Source: Campylorhamphus procurvoides
Lineage: Eukaryota; Chordata; Aves; Passeriformes; Dendrocolaptidae
Length of the DNA: 64,000 bases
Reading direction: 5' to 3'
Assembly (NCBI GenBank): GCA_013396655.1
Contig: WBMV01000447.1
Location: 1 to 64,000 of the forward strand
The translations under genes were made by a program, and so were the position numbers. Position 1 is the first letter of the stretch. The number at the start of each line of letters is the position of its first letter. Below, piece by piece: positions 47,015 to 58,925 of the stretch. The notes beneath the pieces are model-generated. The model did not search any database and was not told where the DNA came from. It saw nothing but the letters and a program-made list of their open reading frames with translations.

Positions 47015-47400
47015 TGAACATTGGGACACAGTTACCACAAAGAAAGAAGTTTATTGGAAGGTCTTGGTCTGCACAGTGGTTTTAGACAAGCACTCTTTTT
47101 TCCAACCAAGGAATAAAAGAAATGAAGTAATGAGAGCAGACTACAAGAATATTTTAGCAAAATGTCTGCAAATATTCTTTCATCGGGGAGTGGGGAAATG
47201 CTCCTTGTGAATAAAGGAAAGCAGGAAAGCTTATGTATACCTGCCTGGGCAGTACTCTTAATCCTGCTCATTGTGTCATTAATTTCTCCAGCACAGAGCT
47301 TTCCTGTGTTGTTAATTTCTCTAGCACAGAGCTTTCCTGTTAGATTTCTTACAGGTTCCCAGAAGCCAAACCAACTGCTGGTGCCTAACAACCACTTTCA
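47015..47400 (-). mobile_element. Probable retroviral LTR with duplicated segment
   Basis: On the minus strand an AATAAACTTCTTTCTTTG polyadenylation-type sequence lies near 47043-47060, about 160-190 bp downstream of a TATA-like GTATACATAAGC (near 47230-47241). Upstream of this sits a 33-bp tandem duplication (47275-47340) in the U3-like part. TG occurs at 47015 and a CA-ending candidate at about 47400. No target duplication was found, so the ends are provisional. The 119-codon minus frame at 47032-47391 is LTR sequence. An unrelated promoter-like sequence is the alternative. Confidence 0.45.
47275..47340. repeat. 33-bp tandem duplication
   Basis: Copy 1 at 47275-47307 and copy 2 at 47308-47340 share 30 of 33 bases, ending in agcacagagctttcctgt in both. 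The copies are directly adjacent. Tandemly duplicated U3 segments are a known feature of retroviral enhancers. Confidence 0.9.
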
Positions 47401-47500
47401 GATAAGCTTATTTAGCAAAGGTCTACTTGGATCTTAAATTTCATGGCTATTGAAAGAAGCTAAAAAAAGCTTCTAAAAAGAAAATAAAGTCTGCTAAAAT

Positions 47501-47549
47501 GGAATAATGTTGTTGAGGGACAAGTGTATAGGAATAATGTTGCTGAGGG
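47501..47549. repeat. 19-bp direct repeat, 30-bp period
   Basis: ggaataatgttgttgaggg (47501-47519) recurs with one mismatch as ggaataatgttgctgaggg (47531-47549), separated by 11 bp. It lies about 100 bp beyond the LTR-like block. Confidence 0.9.
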
Positions 47550-49743
47550 TTGTTTTGAGGGGTTTTTTTTCCTTCAGCCATGTACTTGCCCTGGTGACAC
47601 AGGAGTCATCTGTCACCTCTTCCTGTGGTAACCCTTAGGCTCTTCTTTCTCTCTTCTGTGTTCTTTGGGAACTAAAATAAGAGCCAAAAGTCATGCTTGC
47701 TTTCTCCAAAGCAGCCATTGAACTGAAAAAGCCCCTTTCTCTCTGAGTTTACTTCTAATCTAATGAACCAAGGTCTTAGGGAAAAATACTGTAAAGTCCA
47801 CCAAGCCTCTCTTCTGGGGCAGTTTCTGAGTTTCCCTAGCTGTACCTATGGACTCTTTCTGCCATCTTTCTCTGCCTCTCTGCTAGAACTCTTTGAAGGA
47901 TAAATAAAAGGTAGTAAGATTAATTACAATTATTAGGAGCAGACTGCACTAATATGGATGTTATGCAGTGAGAACAGTTTGTCCTCTGCAGTGCAGTTAC
48001 ACCATCTACAGTACCTGAGCTAACTAATCCGAGTCAGTGAGGTCTCTCATGAAAGGGGAGATTTCCTTGAACCTTTTGTGCTTGATTGGCCTGTGAATGT
48101 CCCAGGAAAACCAAGACCCTTGTGCTTGACCAGTCTGTCAGCATCCCGTTATGGGGACTCCAGCTTGCTGCATTGGAGGGCAGTTCAACCAGCTTGTCTG
48201 GGACACATGCCAAGAGCATGAGTCCCCGTCTCAAGTCTGCATACTTTTAGTTGGGTATAGTATCCATTGCCAGTGACTGGCAACACTGGTAACACCCCTG
48301 AAGGACTCCCACTAACAGTTTATGGGGTAACACTCTTCATTAATATACACACTGATAACAGACAATTGTGACAGGGTAAGGGCTGAAGATTGCTGGTGGT
48401 AGTAACTGAGTGCAGAAACGCTTTCAAAGCAATATACAGACAAACTCTAATCACCAATGAAAACTGACTTGACACAATCATTTACCATGCATGGAAAGTG
48501 GTTCTGACCCAAGAGGCATCCCTGTAAGGGAGTAGACAGGTTCATCCCATTCTATTGATCCCAGAAGTTACAATGAAGTTTTCCATAATTTCTCCCTATT
48601 CTTATTTCTTTTTTATACTATTTCTTTACATTTAGATAGGGCTTGAGTAACTCTGCTCGTACATGCCTCTGCTACTGCTTGGTGTAAAATTGTCTCACTT
48701 TGCTCTTAAACATATAGTCAATAAACCACAGAAAGCATGCTCAGTGAGGGGTGGCTGTACCTTGCAGGTGGGTAACTTTGGGATGGAAGAGTGCGTTTGC
48801 ATTACAGTTAGATTAAAATGAACTAAGTTCATCCAAGGAGAGAGATTTCACCACAGTTGCTGGTTCAGCAGCAAGACTTCTTCTTCTATCTCCCTTGGTT
48901 GACAGCAGCTATGTGGTTTATCAGCTACTTTGAACCGTCAATTTCCCATCCCTGAAAGGATTTCAACAGAGCCTGGCAGCTGTTTCCACTACGCTCCACC
49001 CTCTCTGTTTCATTCCTCTTAGTTTGTGCTTAAGGTTTCAGACTGTGTGTGGAGGGATTCATTGGGGAATAAGTTTTTGTGTGTGCTGACCATCTTCTAC
49101 CCAGGAAGTAGCAACTGCATTTCATCCTATTATTTCTGCACTATTATAACTTCTGTTAGAATGTGAATATAGCTTCCCATTTTTCTCTAATTTTATCCCC
49201 AGTCATCTTCTCACACAAGGGTAGTCTGGTTGTTAAGGAAGAGTTTTCACCCTAGCTTCTGTGGCAGAGTCAGTGTATTTTCAGTCAGTGTTTTTGGAGA
49301 GGGACCCCAAATAAAGAAATCTCTGGCCTTTTATACTGTCTGTGCACCCAACCTTCACATGCTCTTCACATGCCCTGCATGCACCTCTTGGTCCAATGAA
49401 GATTTATGGTCTGGAGTATTGTAACACCTCACTGTATTCTTTCTCAGCGTCCCTATGGACAGGCCATTAATTGTTCTTATCTTCTAGCTTGGGCCATCCT
49501 TGGAGCCCTCCATGGTCTCAACCCTTATCTAAACATACTTAGTTTTCTTCATTTACTCTCCTGCTCAGCTGTCCATGCTAACAAAGAGAATTAATTTAAA
49601 GTTCACTTATGCTAACTTTAGAGCAGGGCTCATTCATGCTAAGCTGTAAGCAAGTTAGAATTAAACTTAAACCTACACAAATAATGTCTAATAATCTGTA
49701 AGAAAGCTTAATCTCCAATACTGGTACAGCATGAGAGTCTCCA

Positions 49744-49780
49744 GTGCACATAACCCCCCCTTGTGCACATAAACCCCCCT
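49744..49780. repeat. Short tandem duplication with C-runs
   Basis: gtgcacataaccccccctt is followed directly by gtgcacataaaccccccct, with a single shift in the A/C run lengths. Confidence 0.8.
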
Positions 49781-50082
49781 GCTGGCCTAGGAAACGTTCA
49801 CAGTGAAGTCTGCATGTTTTGCTCCTTAGATGTTAGGCAATTCGGGAAAGAAAGAGAGAAGATTAGAGAAATAGGGCTTGGAGTCAATGAGAGCCTTGAG
49901 AAGGCTAAACAAATTTGTTAACATTTGGACCATTATTTTTAAAATTATGAGAAAAATAGAAAATTATAAATGGGAATGGCAACACTAACTGCATTTGGAA
50001 TTTCAGAATTTTTTAGTCTCTAACAATGTTTCTAATTATGATAAAAGCAAACTTAGTTTGAAACCAGTTGCAAACAACATGT

Positions 50083-50142
50083 TTAATGATTGGACTCAGT
50101 CATCTTAAAGGTCTTTTCCAACCTAAATGATTCAATGATTCT
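50083..50142 (+). mobile_element. CR1 LINE 3' tail, 60 bp
   Basis: The sequence runs 'tgattggactcagtcatctt', 'aaaggtcttttccaacctaa' and 'tgattcaatgattctga', which is the extreme 3' end of a CR1 with two terminal repeats. It is a severely 5'-truncated insertion. Confidence 0.85.
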
Positions 50143-53100
50143 GAGTGACTGTCCACCCATTTGCCATGCTCTCCCTTTGCTCCCTGTCCTAATCAACTCC
50201 CACACACCAGAACCAGTACTTGCACACACACGGAACTGGCACATATACACACAGATCACAGCGTAGTGGGTAGTTTCAGGGATGCAGGCTTACAAAAACA
50301 TGGCAGGGGCTGCAGAGAGCAGCCCACTCTCAGGCTGGCCTAATCTATCATGAGATCACTCCATAAGGATGTGGTTTAATTAACACTGTCAATTAGCAGT
50401 TGCCAAAAAGAAAATGTCTCCCCTTCTCAGCTGAAACCTAGCACTTGTTTTTGCCCTGCTCCCAAGCATCAACAGTGACCCAGTGCAGGGGACTGACACA
50501 GATGGAAACAAAGCAGGCTTTCTGCTAAGTCTGCTAAGTGTGAATTTGAGTAAATTAATTTGAAATTTCTGCTTGCTAGATATAGGTAATGGAGTGTAAA
50601 AACAAGTATAAGAATACTGAGAAACACCAAAAGCTTTTCCCTATTGGTTTGGCTTATCTCAAAGTAGAAAGAGCTTGATGACGGGGGTGTTTTCTCATTG
50701 GTAGCAACTCCCTTTTAAACACATAAAGTAATTAATAGTAACTTACTGTATCTATACAGATATACCACTGAGACTGTACACTTCAATTTATTTCAATTAA
50801 TGAGCTGTTCCCTAGGCAGTTCCATGATAAATGCTATTATTCTGTTAGAATTCCAAAATCTCTTTTATTTCCTAAGTGTTTTCTTGTGCTTCAAACAAGT
50901 ACTTCCATACAAGATTGCTCTTGAGTTTGGTTGTGTAAAGGCTTACAAATAAAAAAGGAGCAAAGCTACAGAAAGGGGACCCAAATCAATAATACCTGTG
51001 TCCCATGTGAGGCCGAGATCTCCTAAGTCTGTCTTAAATTCTCTTTCAAGCTTAAGTCTAAAAAGTTTAATGTGTTCTTCACTGTGTCCATCTTGCATCC
51101 ACTGGTGGCTGGAGCTGTTAATCTTGCCTTGAAGGCACAAATGGTAACTGATTTAAGAAAACAGTGAAGGATGATTACTGCTGCTGCCACATGGGAGATT
51201 TCTGCACTCAGCAATTACACAAACAACAGAACCAGGACATCTGAAAAGGCACCTCCAGCACGGCCAGTGAGATGGGAAGGAACTGGAGACAGACTTAGAG
51301 TCTCCTGGAGCGGGTCTGTCACAGTCATCAGATCTGCATTAGGAAATGTCTGTTTCCTTTCTCCCCTCTCACAAGCCAGAGTATGACACTGTCCCAGGCA
51401 TACTAATTGCCACCCATGGGAGGACAGCACTTCCCATTTGGATAGTGAGAACTACTGGCAGGGCTGTGAGAGTGAACGGTGAGCATCCTGCCAGTCTTAA
51501 TCAAACCCTTTGTGATCAGGGATGTGGTCACATGCAGTTTTACCTTCCTGCTGCAGTTGTCCCCAGCTGCAGTCACTGTGCCCTCTGCCCACCCATCTCC
51601 CTTCTGAGCCAGACCTGCCATAAGGAGGGAAGACTGAGAACTTATGTATATCCAATGCCAGCCCATGGTGAGGGCTGATATGTGGTCATCATGTCCTTTA
51701 GATTGCCGAGGCTATTGAAGTAAAGCAGATCTTACCAATGACCTGATGAAACTCTGATATTTGGCTACAGGGAAGATCTATTTACACATTTCAAGTGTGA
51801 CACTTTGAGATATTCAGAATAGGGGCATTTACATCTACTCTTGTCACCATAAGCTCCCTTAATAGTCACCTCTAGGACAAAATGTATCTTCTTCAAATGA
51901 GATTAGAGCGAAACAGGTCAAAAGAATCGTGTGCTTATTTCTCCCAAGTGAGCACAAATAGAGTCTAATATAATTAATTCAGAAATAAATATCTCTGCCT
52001 AGGTAGAGAGAGGTACCTAGTGAATGGCCCAGGATGATATAACTCACACTCCAGAAGTACCAGTTATGTGTCTAAAATTTGAGAACAAACCCACACTGAA
52101 ATTACAAACATCATCTTCTGATTTAGCCCTTAACTCTGTAGTCTGATGACCATTTTATTTCAGAGTAAGCCAGCACAGTCTCTGGAAGTAGAAATCTCCA
52201 ATTTCCTTCTGGGAAAGAACAGAGAAAATTAACAGAGAAAAAAATTACGATTTCAAGATGTGGGGTGTTTTGTGTTGTTTGTTTTTCCCCAAAATGAAAA
52301 ATCCATATTCCCTTCCTTTTGCAGGCAGAAGGGGCTTGTTGCCCACACATAGGCCTTGGAGACTTTTGAGGTATCACAGAGTATCAGAGACCCCCATCAG
52401 GACTGGAATATGTGGCACAAGTCCTAAGGGAAGGGCATGTCCTCGGTACCAACAGCTGAGTGACAAAGTTATACTTTAAGACATCACAAATGACAACATA
52501 TATCCATGTTTAGGTAAGGGATCCACACCCACAATGTACGATATTACTCCCTTGGTTCAGACATTTGGAAGTTTTACCTTGTCTAGTATTTCCTCTTCCA
52601 ATTCCCCTTTGAAATTTCCTGTTTCTGTCCTGGCTTCAGACCAGTTAAAAAGATGTGAGATACTACTTCATCAGCCTTACATTTAGTCAAGGACCGAGAG
52701 CTGGTGATACAGGGCTCAGCAGGAGTGGAAACCCACCCCAACTTGAAAGAGATTAATCAGTATTGTTGTTTGGATCTCTCTACCTACCAGATCATCTGGC
52801 AAAAAGTAGACATCACCTGAGATCATAGAGGATAATTGATTTTGGAAATCAGTGGTATACCACCCTCTGACTTTATTATTGCACCAGTGGGTCTTTGAGA
52901 GTAAGACAACTATGCCTTCCTATTATTTTGGAGCCATAGTCAGTGATCCAAGCCCTCATAATTTCTTTCTCCAAGAAAGAATTTTTATGAAGCCAACAGC
53001 AAAGTGATGACAATCCACTCACAGAAAACATTGTCATTTCCATTGTGTGCTGTTAAAAATGTCAATTTATCATTTCAATTTCCCCAGTATGAGATCTAGT

Positions 53101-53379
53101 CTTCTGACAATCCAGCTTCATGACTGACCTTTTAAATGTGACAAGCAATCAAATCTACTCGTTCTACTGTCTTCTACACTCTTCTTCTATCACCACCCTT
53201 TGACTTCGAATTAGAATGAGAGTTAGAAAAACCCTCACTTTTCTTTGAAACTTCTGTGATTCTTTCTGCTCTGCAGAGGGAAAACTGGGTAGCAATCAAG
53301 TTAATCAGCTCACAAATGCACAAGTAATAAGTTACTAAGGCAGAATAGGGTACCTAAGACAATGCTAAAATTCACTTCT
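50143..53379. other. Unique non-coding stretch
   Basis: No gene or mobile element recognised. Moderately less AT-rich sequence at 51200-51680 is open in several frames on both strands (51346-51678 plus, 51403-51666 minus) without domain signal. Confidence 0.5.
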
Positions 53380-54345
53380 CCTGGCAAGTCCTTACTGGTG
53401 ACCCCAGAACTTTTCTTATCCTTTCATGTACACTTACCCTTTCTTCTCACTCTTCCCTGGACTTCTTTTTTCAACAAACTTTCCACCTCATCCATCTTAA
53501 AAAATTTTCTTTCTTGCCTTCTCCCACTACTGCCTCTTGCCCTATCCCCCGGCAAGCACTTTACTCCAACATTTTGATTGCATCTTGTTGTGAAGGTGTT
53601 TTTTGTCTTTTACATAACTTCCTTAGCTCTTAAATTGAATCCTTCAACAACTCTTCACAGAGAAGCTTGACATTTGTTCTACAGTAATATCCTTCCTGAT
53701 TTATTGTCATCTTTGACATCACTGATCATGTTATTCCTCGGAAAACATTGTCTTCCTCTGGTTGCAGTGACTGTCTTCCCTTGGATCTTTCTCCAGTCCC
53801 CAACAAGACAGCCCATGTCTCTGACCAGATTGACTCTGACTCCTTCTATTGATGCACACCAAGATCTCAGCCTGTTTCTCTGACACCTCCTCATGGATGT
53901 CCAGCTTTCACCAATGTTTACTGGAGTGAATTATCACTCCTGTCTTTTGGTATTAGTTCCCATTCCTGGGTCCTTAGCCTGGTCATCAGCTTCATCTCTA
54001 GCTTTTCTGCATCTCCTGACATCCTGAGCTTCATCCTGAGCAGCATCACTTCAGTTTTATGCTGGAATTTTTACAGCTCTCATCATCAGCTTGTCTTAGT
54101 TGTTGCAATATATTTTCCTTTGGCGTTGATAAACACATTTTCCCCTTTATCTGTTCAGAGTGTTCCCACTTACCTATTATTTTCCATTTTGCATCCTGCT
54201 TCTCTTATCTCACTAAATTTAAGTGATGTGTCTATTTTCAAAAGCCTTTCATGGCCAGGCACTACTCTGCCTGTCACTTGTCATTCAGTTCTTCAAAGAC
54301 TAATGCTGTCTTTGATTGCTCTACTATTTCCAGTATGCTGCTTGC
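53380..54345 (+). mobile_element. Ancient L2-like LINE remnant
   Basis: At 53695-53730 the plus strand encodes a decayed reverse-transcriptase catalytic box. After a one-base slip it reads FDITDHVI, matching the DLSAAFDTVDH-type motif of L2-clade LINEs. It is followed by 'gcagtgactgtcttccctt' and 'ggatctttctccagtcc', which fit the next L2 block, and later by 'ctcctcatggatgtcc', which fits the downstream 'tggatgtcc' landmark. The strand is strongly pyrimidine-rich, as L2 sense strands are. Frames are broken. The 5' and 3' limits are estimated from the composition. Placement in L2 rather than another LINE clade rests on the DxxAAFDTVDH spacing. Confidence 0.5.
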
Positions 54346-54361
54346 TAAATTCAAAACGCAT

Positions 54362-54460
54362 TTCACAGAATCATAGAATATACTCACTTGGAAAGGGAAC
54401 CACAAGGATCATTGAGTCCAACTCCTTTCCCCACTGCTCTACAGAGGCTAAAGCACAGTT
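54362..54460 (-). mobile_element. CR1 LINE 3' end, antisense
   Basis: 'ttcacagaatcatagaatat', 'cacttggaaagggaaccaca' and 'aggatcattgagtccaactc' are the reverse complement of an avian CR1 tail. The insertion abuts the end of the L2-like remnant. Sequence after 54460 no longer follows the family. Confidence 0.8.
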
Positions 54461-57400
54461 TTCTTAGGGTGAGAAGATGCACTGATAACTCTCTTCCATT
54501 CTCTTCCATGCTGTGGAGATAATGCCATAAACATCTACTTTATCTTGCTGTCATTAGAAAACTCTTTCTAATTTTCCTTTACATAGTATCTATAAAAAAA
54601 CTTGCAAAAAGCTTCTCTTTTTTGGCAACCTGAAGTTCCCTTCCATCTTATCAATTAGAATCTGTTTCCTTGAAGAACCTCTTCACTTCTCTGATGTTAT
54701 TTATAATCTCTTGTTTTTAATTTAAATAGTGACCTTCTATGGGGTAAGCAGCATCTTTTATTGTGTGACAACCTCTATATGTCAGTCATAAACATAATGG
54801 TAATGATAACAATAATGACAAGAAACATGTTTTAAATTCAAACTCAACATCAAAAGATTTAGTGGCTTTAAAATGTTGCTCAACTGTTGTTTAGTCACAC
54901 ATTTTGCAGCTTCATCACTGGCCACAGCACATTGTTTATTGAGCCATGTCAGCTGTGCTGTATAAGCAAATAGACAGATGACAAAAAAGCATCACTAATA
55001 AAGAAGGTTTGTTCTTATTTTACCATATGACTGGGACACATAAATGTGAAGGCATACTCTAAAAACACCTTGAAAATTCTCCTATTGATGGCTGTGTGCC
55101 ATGCCCCTCTCGCTGCCTGAGCCATCTGCTCTGCTCTCAGCAAATTCTGTTCCTCTGTCTCCTTCTCCTCTTCAGCTGTATTTTCTCAGAAGATAATATG
55201 TGCCTGTGGTGACTGACTGGTGTTCCCTCCTACCTCCAATCCATTTGTTGTCAGCCAGTTTTCTTTTCCTGAGTTCTTCATGTGAAAATTGCCTTTTAAC
55301 CACTCTGCTGAGTGCCATTTCTCCTTTGTCCAAAGTGGCATATGACAAGACATTCTCAGCTCCTGCAGCCTGCCAGCTCTGCTATCGTGCTGCCCTGCCT
55401 GCCATTTTGAGCATCAGACTGATAAGAAATTTCCATCTGCAGAAAGAGAAAATAAGTAGTGCAATATCCACTGCCATCCAATTTTCCTGTACAGCCGAAT
55501 TCTGTAAACTGCTTGTATAGAAAAAGAATGGCAAAGAGCCAAGTACTCTGTGGCTCAAGGGAGGAAGAGGTGTCCTGGCCTTATGCCAGTCCCTTCCCAT
55601 TCCTGCCAAGAAAAAAAGTCCACCTGGGAATGTACCAGAGTTCAGTAGTGACTGTGAAACCACCTCATCAATATTATATTTAGACTACTTTAAAAATTTG
55701 TTTTGGGTATTTTGACCTCTTTCTTGGAGTTCCAAGGTCAGAAGGGTGGAAAATTGGCAGAGGTTTGGCCCCAGGTTTCCTTTTCAAGAACAATCCGGCT
55801 GCTATTTCACTAGGGTGTTCAGTGCTTTACCAAACAGCGTGAGGCAGAGGCCAGCTCACTCTGAGGTAACCTACCCCGGCACTTGTGCAATCTGAGGTGA
55901 CCTGCTGACGGCTGTTGGGATACAAGGCCACATACGGCTCCCATTTCCATTTGAGCACTGCTATTATTGGTGGCATGAAGCTGTAAGCATGGAGAAAAAT
56001 TAACTCATTATACTTACAAATTATATTCTCAGGTACTTAGTTGGCTGATTAAGCTCTCAGTTCACAATTCTTCAAGTTGTGGTATCATCTTCCATAAACA
56101 AAATACACCTACTTGTAGATGTGTAATGGAATATATATCAAAAAAGTAATAAGGATATCTCAGGCAATTAATTTATTTAACAGATAACATATTCTGGTAG
56201 TCTTCTCTGTTGTATTCTAGACAGAATCAAGAAGAAAATCCCTGAAAGGGATACTGCAATGTTAGACATCCTTTTACTGGTCTTGATTTTGTGTATTTTT
56301 TTTACATTTAGGAGTCCAAAGATCATAGGAGCCCATTTGCTTGTCAACCCATACCTGATTTATTTTCTAATGCACATACACAATCACATAAGAATCGGTT
56401 CATTGCAACGCATCCTGGAAATGTGTAGAGTTAAATGTGATTTACGAGGAAGTTGGGTTTTTTTTAAGTTTGAAAATGCCAGTTTGTCAAAACTATTCTT
56501 TTTTATGACAAAGGATTGCTTTCAGTATTTTATTCCAAGTCAAAAGATTTGACAATTGTTTATTATCTTGTTCCAGTATCTTCAAAATGACATGTTCTGC
56601 TTGTTCGTTTCAGAAATATTTTCCTTCTGAAATGTAACTACAGTGAAAAGTAAGACTTTTTCATTAAAAAGATCAGCACTTAAAAGTAAGCATTTTCACT
56701 ACTCTAAAGTTATATTTGTAGGGGAGCGGGGGTTGTTTGTTTCATTTTGCTCTCTTTGAGGTTCTTGGGGTTTGTCCCAGTTTGGTAGAGGAATTTGAAA
56801 TAGTCTAAAACTGAGAAAGTAGCTTCTTGCCCTATATAGCAATAAAAGAGCTTATTGCAGAGTTCCAATACAGAGTAACAAGGGAGCGTTGTGTGATGAA
56901 CTGCCTCAGTGATCTTCTGGCCTCTCTGTAATTATATTGGTGAGATTTACATCAAGACAATTTCATGTGAAATCCAGTTACTGGATACCAGTTATTTGCC
57001 TATTCCCCTTACACACTACAACACAAAGGTTTGATTGATTAACTTGATTGTACTTTTTCTTCTTTAAATCCATATGAGATTGTATTAAATTTCAACAAAG
57101 AGCCATCTCAGGCATGCAAGTCAACTAGATATATTTTGATTGAAGAGTCACTGTAAGGATTCAGCATAGAGACATCCAAAACTGGTATCTTTTCTACCTT
57201 GGATTGTTATTTTTATTTCAACCCTTTTCTGAAGACTTCCTGAAAAACTTCGGGGGAAAACTTGTTCATCGATAAATGGAGATTAGATATAAGGTGCATG
57301 AAAAAATTGTCTCAAACTAGGCAATCACTTTATTAAGGGCACTAAGAGAATTTAATGAATAATCAAGTATGTGCTTAATATGTGGGTTTTTTCAGTTCAT

Positions 57401-58769
57401 CTACCAATTCACATTAAATAACATCTCCAGAATTTAAAAGCTTTATGTAATTTAAATGTTAATCCAGTGTGGAATTCCCCTACAGAAGCATATAATTATT
57501 AATGCCACTTTGGCCTTAGGGAATATTTCTGTTTAAATAAATATTATTGATGTTGAAAAACAGCTTTTACATCCAATTTTCCTTTTCACAACAGAGCATA
57601 AGTAGGTAATTCTAAAGTTGAAGAACATATTGTCTTTAGTCGTATTAGACTACTTAACTGCAATTATTATTCAATTCAATGTCATTTATTTTTAAGTCAG
57701 TTTACTGGTAGGAGAAAGCTTTTCTCAGCCTCTGACATTTTCATTGTTCTGCAAGTCAGAATTGTAAGAAGTGACTCCTCTTGAGCTACCTGCTGTATTT
57801 GCAGTTATTGGCCATAAATTTCTTTTCCAACAATTGCCTTGATATTTGCATTTAAAAAGATCCTGATTTTATCAATGACTTGCATACTTTCTCCTGTTCA
57901 GGACACTGGATAATAAGAACTGTGAGTGAGCAACTGCATTTCTCAGTGTATAGCGTGAGTTCTTCATGTCTGCTGTGAATAAACCACTTGAATGGATCAG
58001 ATCTTTCTGTTGTCAAAGTCCAGATTTAGGAAGTGTGGAAGTGTGTGCCCAGACTCACAGTTCAGAAGATTGTGAAATTGGGGTGTATCACGTTTAGACC
58101 TTCAGGTAAATTTTGCATATTTATTTTCTCCAGATCTGTCTTTGTGTTCTTCACCACTGCATAATGGACTGGGTGTTTTTTTAATCTTCAGCATTACCCT
58201 GTCTCATGTCCTTTTATATGAGACCAGATTGCCAACCTCTTTTCCCTTTGGGGAAGAGGGTCTGTATTGCTGTGAAGAATCTGAGCCTGGCTAGTGGAGG
58301 TGAACATTGATTTTTCTCCTAGTACTTAAGAAAGCAAAGTTGTGTACCTTTAGCAATAACAGCATAATTTCTTTCATATTAAACCAGGTGGAGCTAAAAT
58401 TCCTTTAGAAGGTGTTTTACCTTCTTAATACTAATATTTGAACTTTACTGCTGTTACAGTTTTTGCTGATGAGCATATCAAACTGTTTTCTCTGTATATT
58501 CACTTGGATGCCTTTCTGAGAGTTAGGTAAGGCACAATGCTTGCTGCAAGACTTCAGCACTCCAAACTGGCACTAAACTATCATAAAACGATGAAGAGTA
58601 TAATGGCAAACACACTGCACTTAGAAAAAAACAGAGTTGTGACTGTTTATGCAACCCTGTGTGTATGTATTGTGATGCAGACTATAACTCTAGGGAGAAG
58701 ATGCCATTTTTCAGGTGTCAAAGGCCTCCCCCAGTTTACACCTTCTTTCAAATATGACAGAGAAAAGCC
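54461..58769. other. Unique non-coding stretch
   Basis: No gene or mobile element recognised. Frames at 55200-55683 overlap on both strands without a domain. The 97-codon plus frame at 56259-56552 begins with a hydrophobic segment (LLLVLILCIFFTF) but has no further gene-like support. Confidence 0.5.
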
Positions 58770-58925
58770 TTCTATTGCTCATGTTCTCTCAAATAGTCTC
58801 CAACTCATCTGCATTGCTTTTTCTTCTCCTGCTTTAACCCTTCCACTAAACACAGCAGTCTGAGAGACATATATAGTAAAGACTGAGGCAAAGAAGGCAC
58901 TAAACTCATCAGTCTTAGCTGAAGC
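58770..58925 (-). mobile_element. CR1 LINE fragment, polymerase region, antisense
   Basis: 'tattgctcatgttctctcaa', 'cactaaacacagcagtctga' and 'gtaaagactgaggcaaagaa' followed by 'ggcactaaactcatcagtct' are the antisense of an internal CR1 ORF2 segment. The fragment has no 3' tail. It is either a remnant of a larger decayed copy or the result of deletion. Confidence 0.7.

Larger units (their letters stand above)
47401..50082. other. Non-coding stretch
   Basis: No gene or mobile element recognised apart from the short repeats listed separately. The block at 48000-48600 is slightly less AT-rich and may be an unclassified old repeat. Confidence 0.45.

Noticed and set aside
47032..47391. 119-codon minus-strand frame as a gene
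   Set aside because: It coincides with LTR-like sequence, and its repeated residues come from the 33-bp tandem duplication.
54120..54467. 115-codon plus-strand frame as a gene
   Set aside because: It spans the junction between the L2-like remnant and an antisense CR1 tail, so it cannot be one functional coding unit.
58537..58863. 108-codon plus-strand frame as a gene
   Set aside because: Its second half is antisense to a CR1 fragment and the first half has no recognisable feature.
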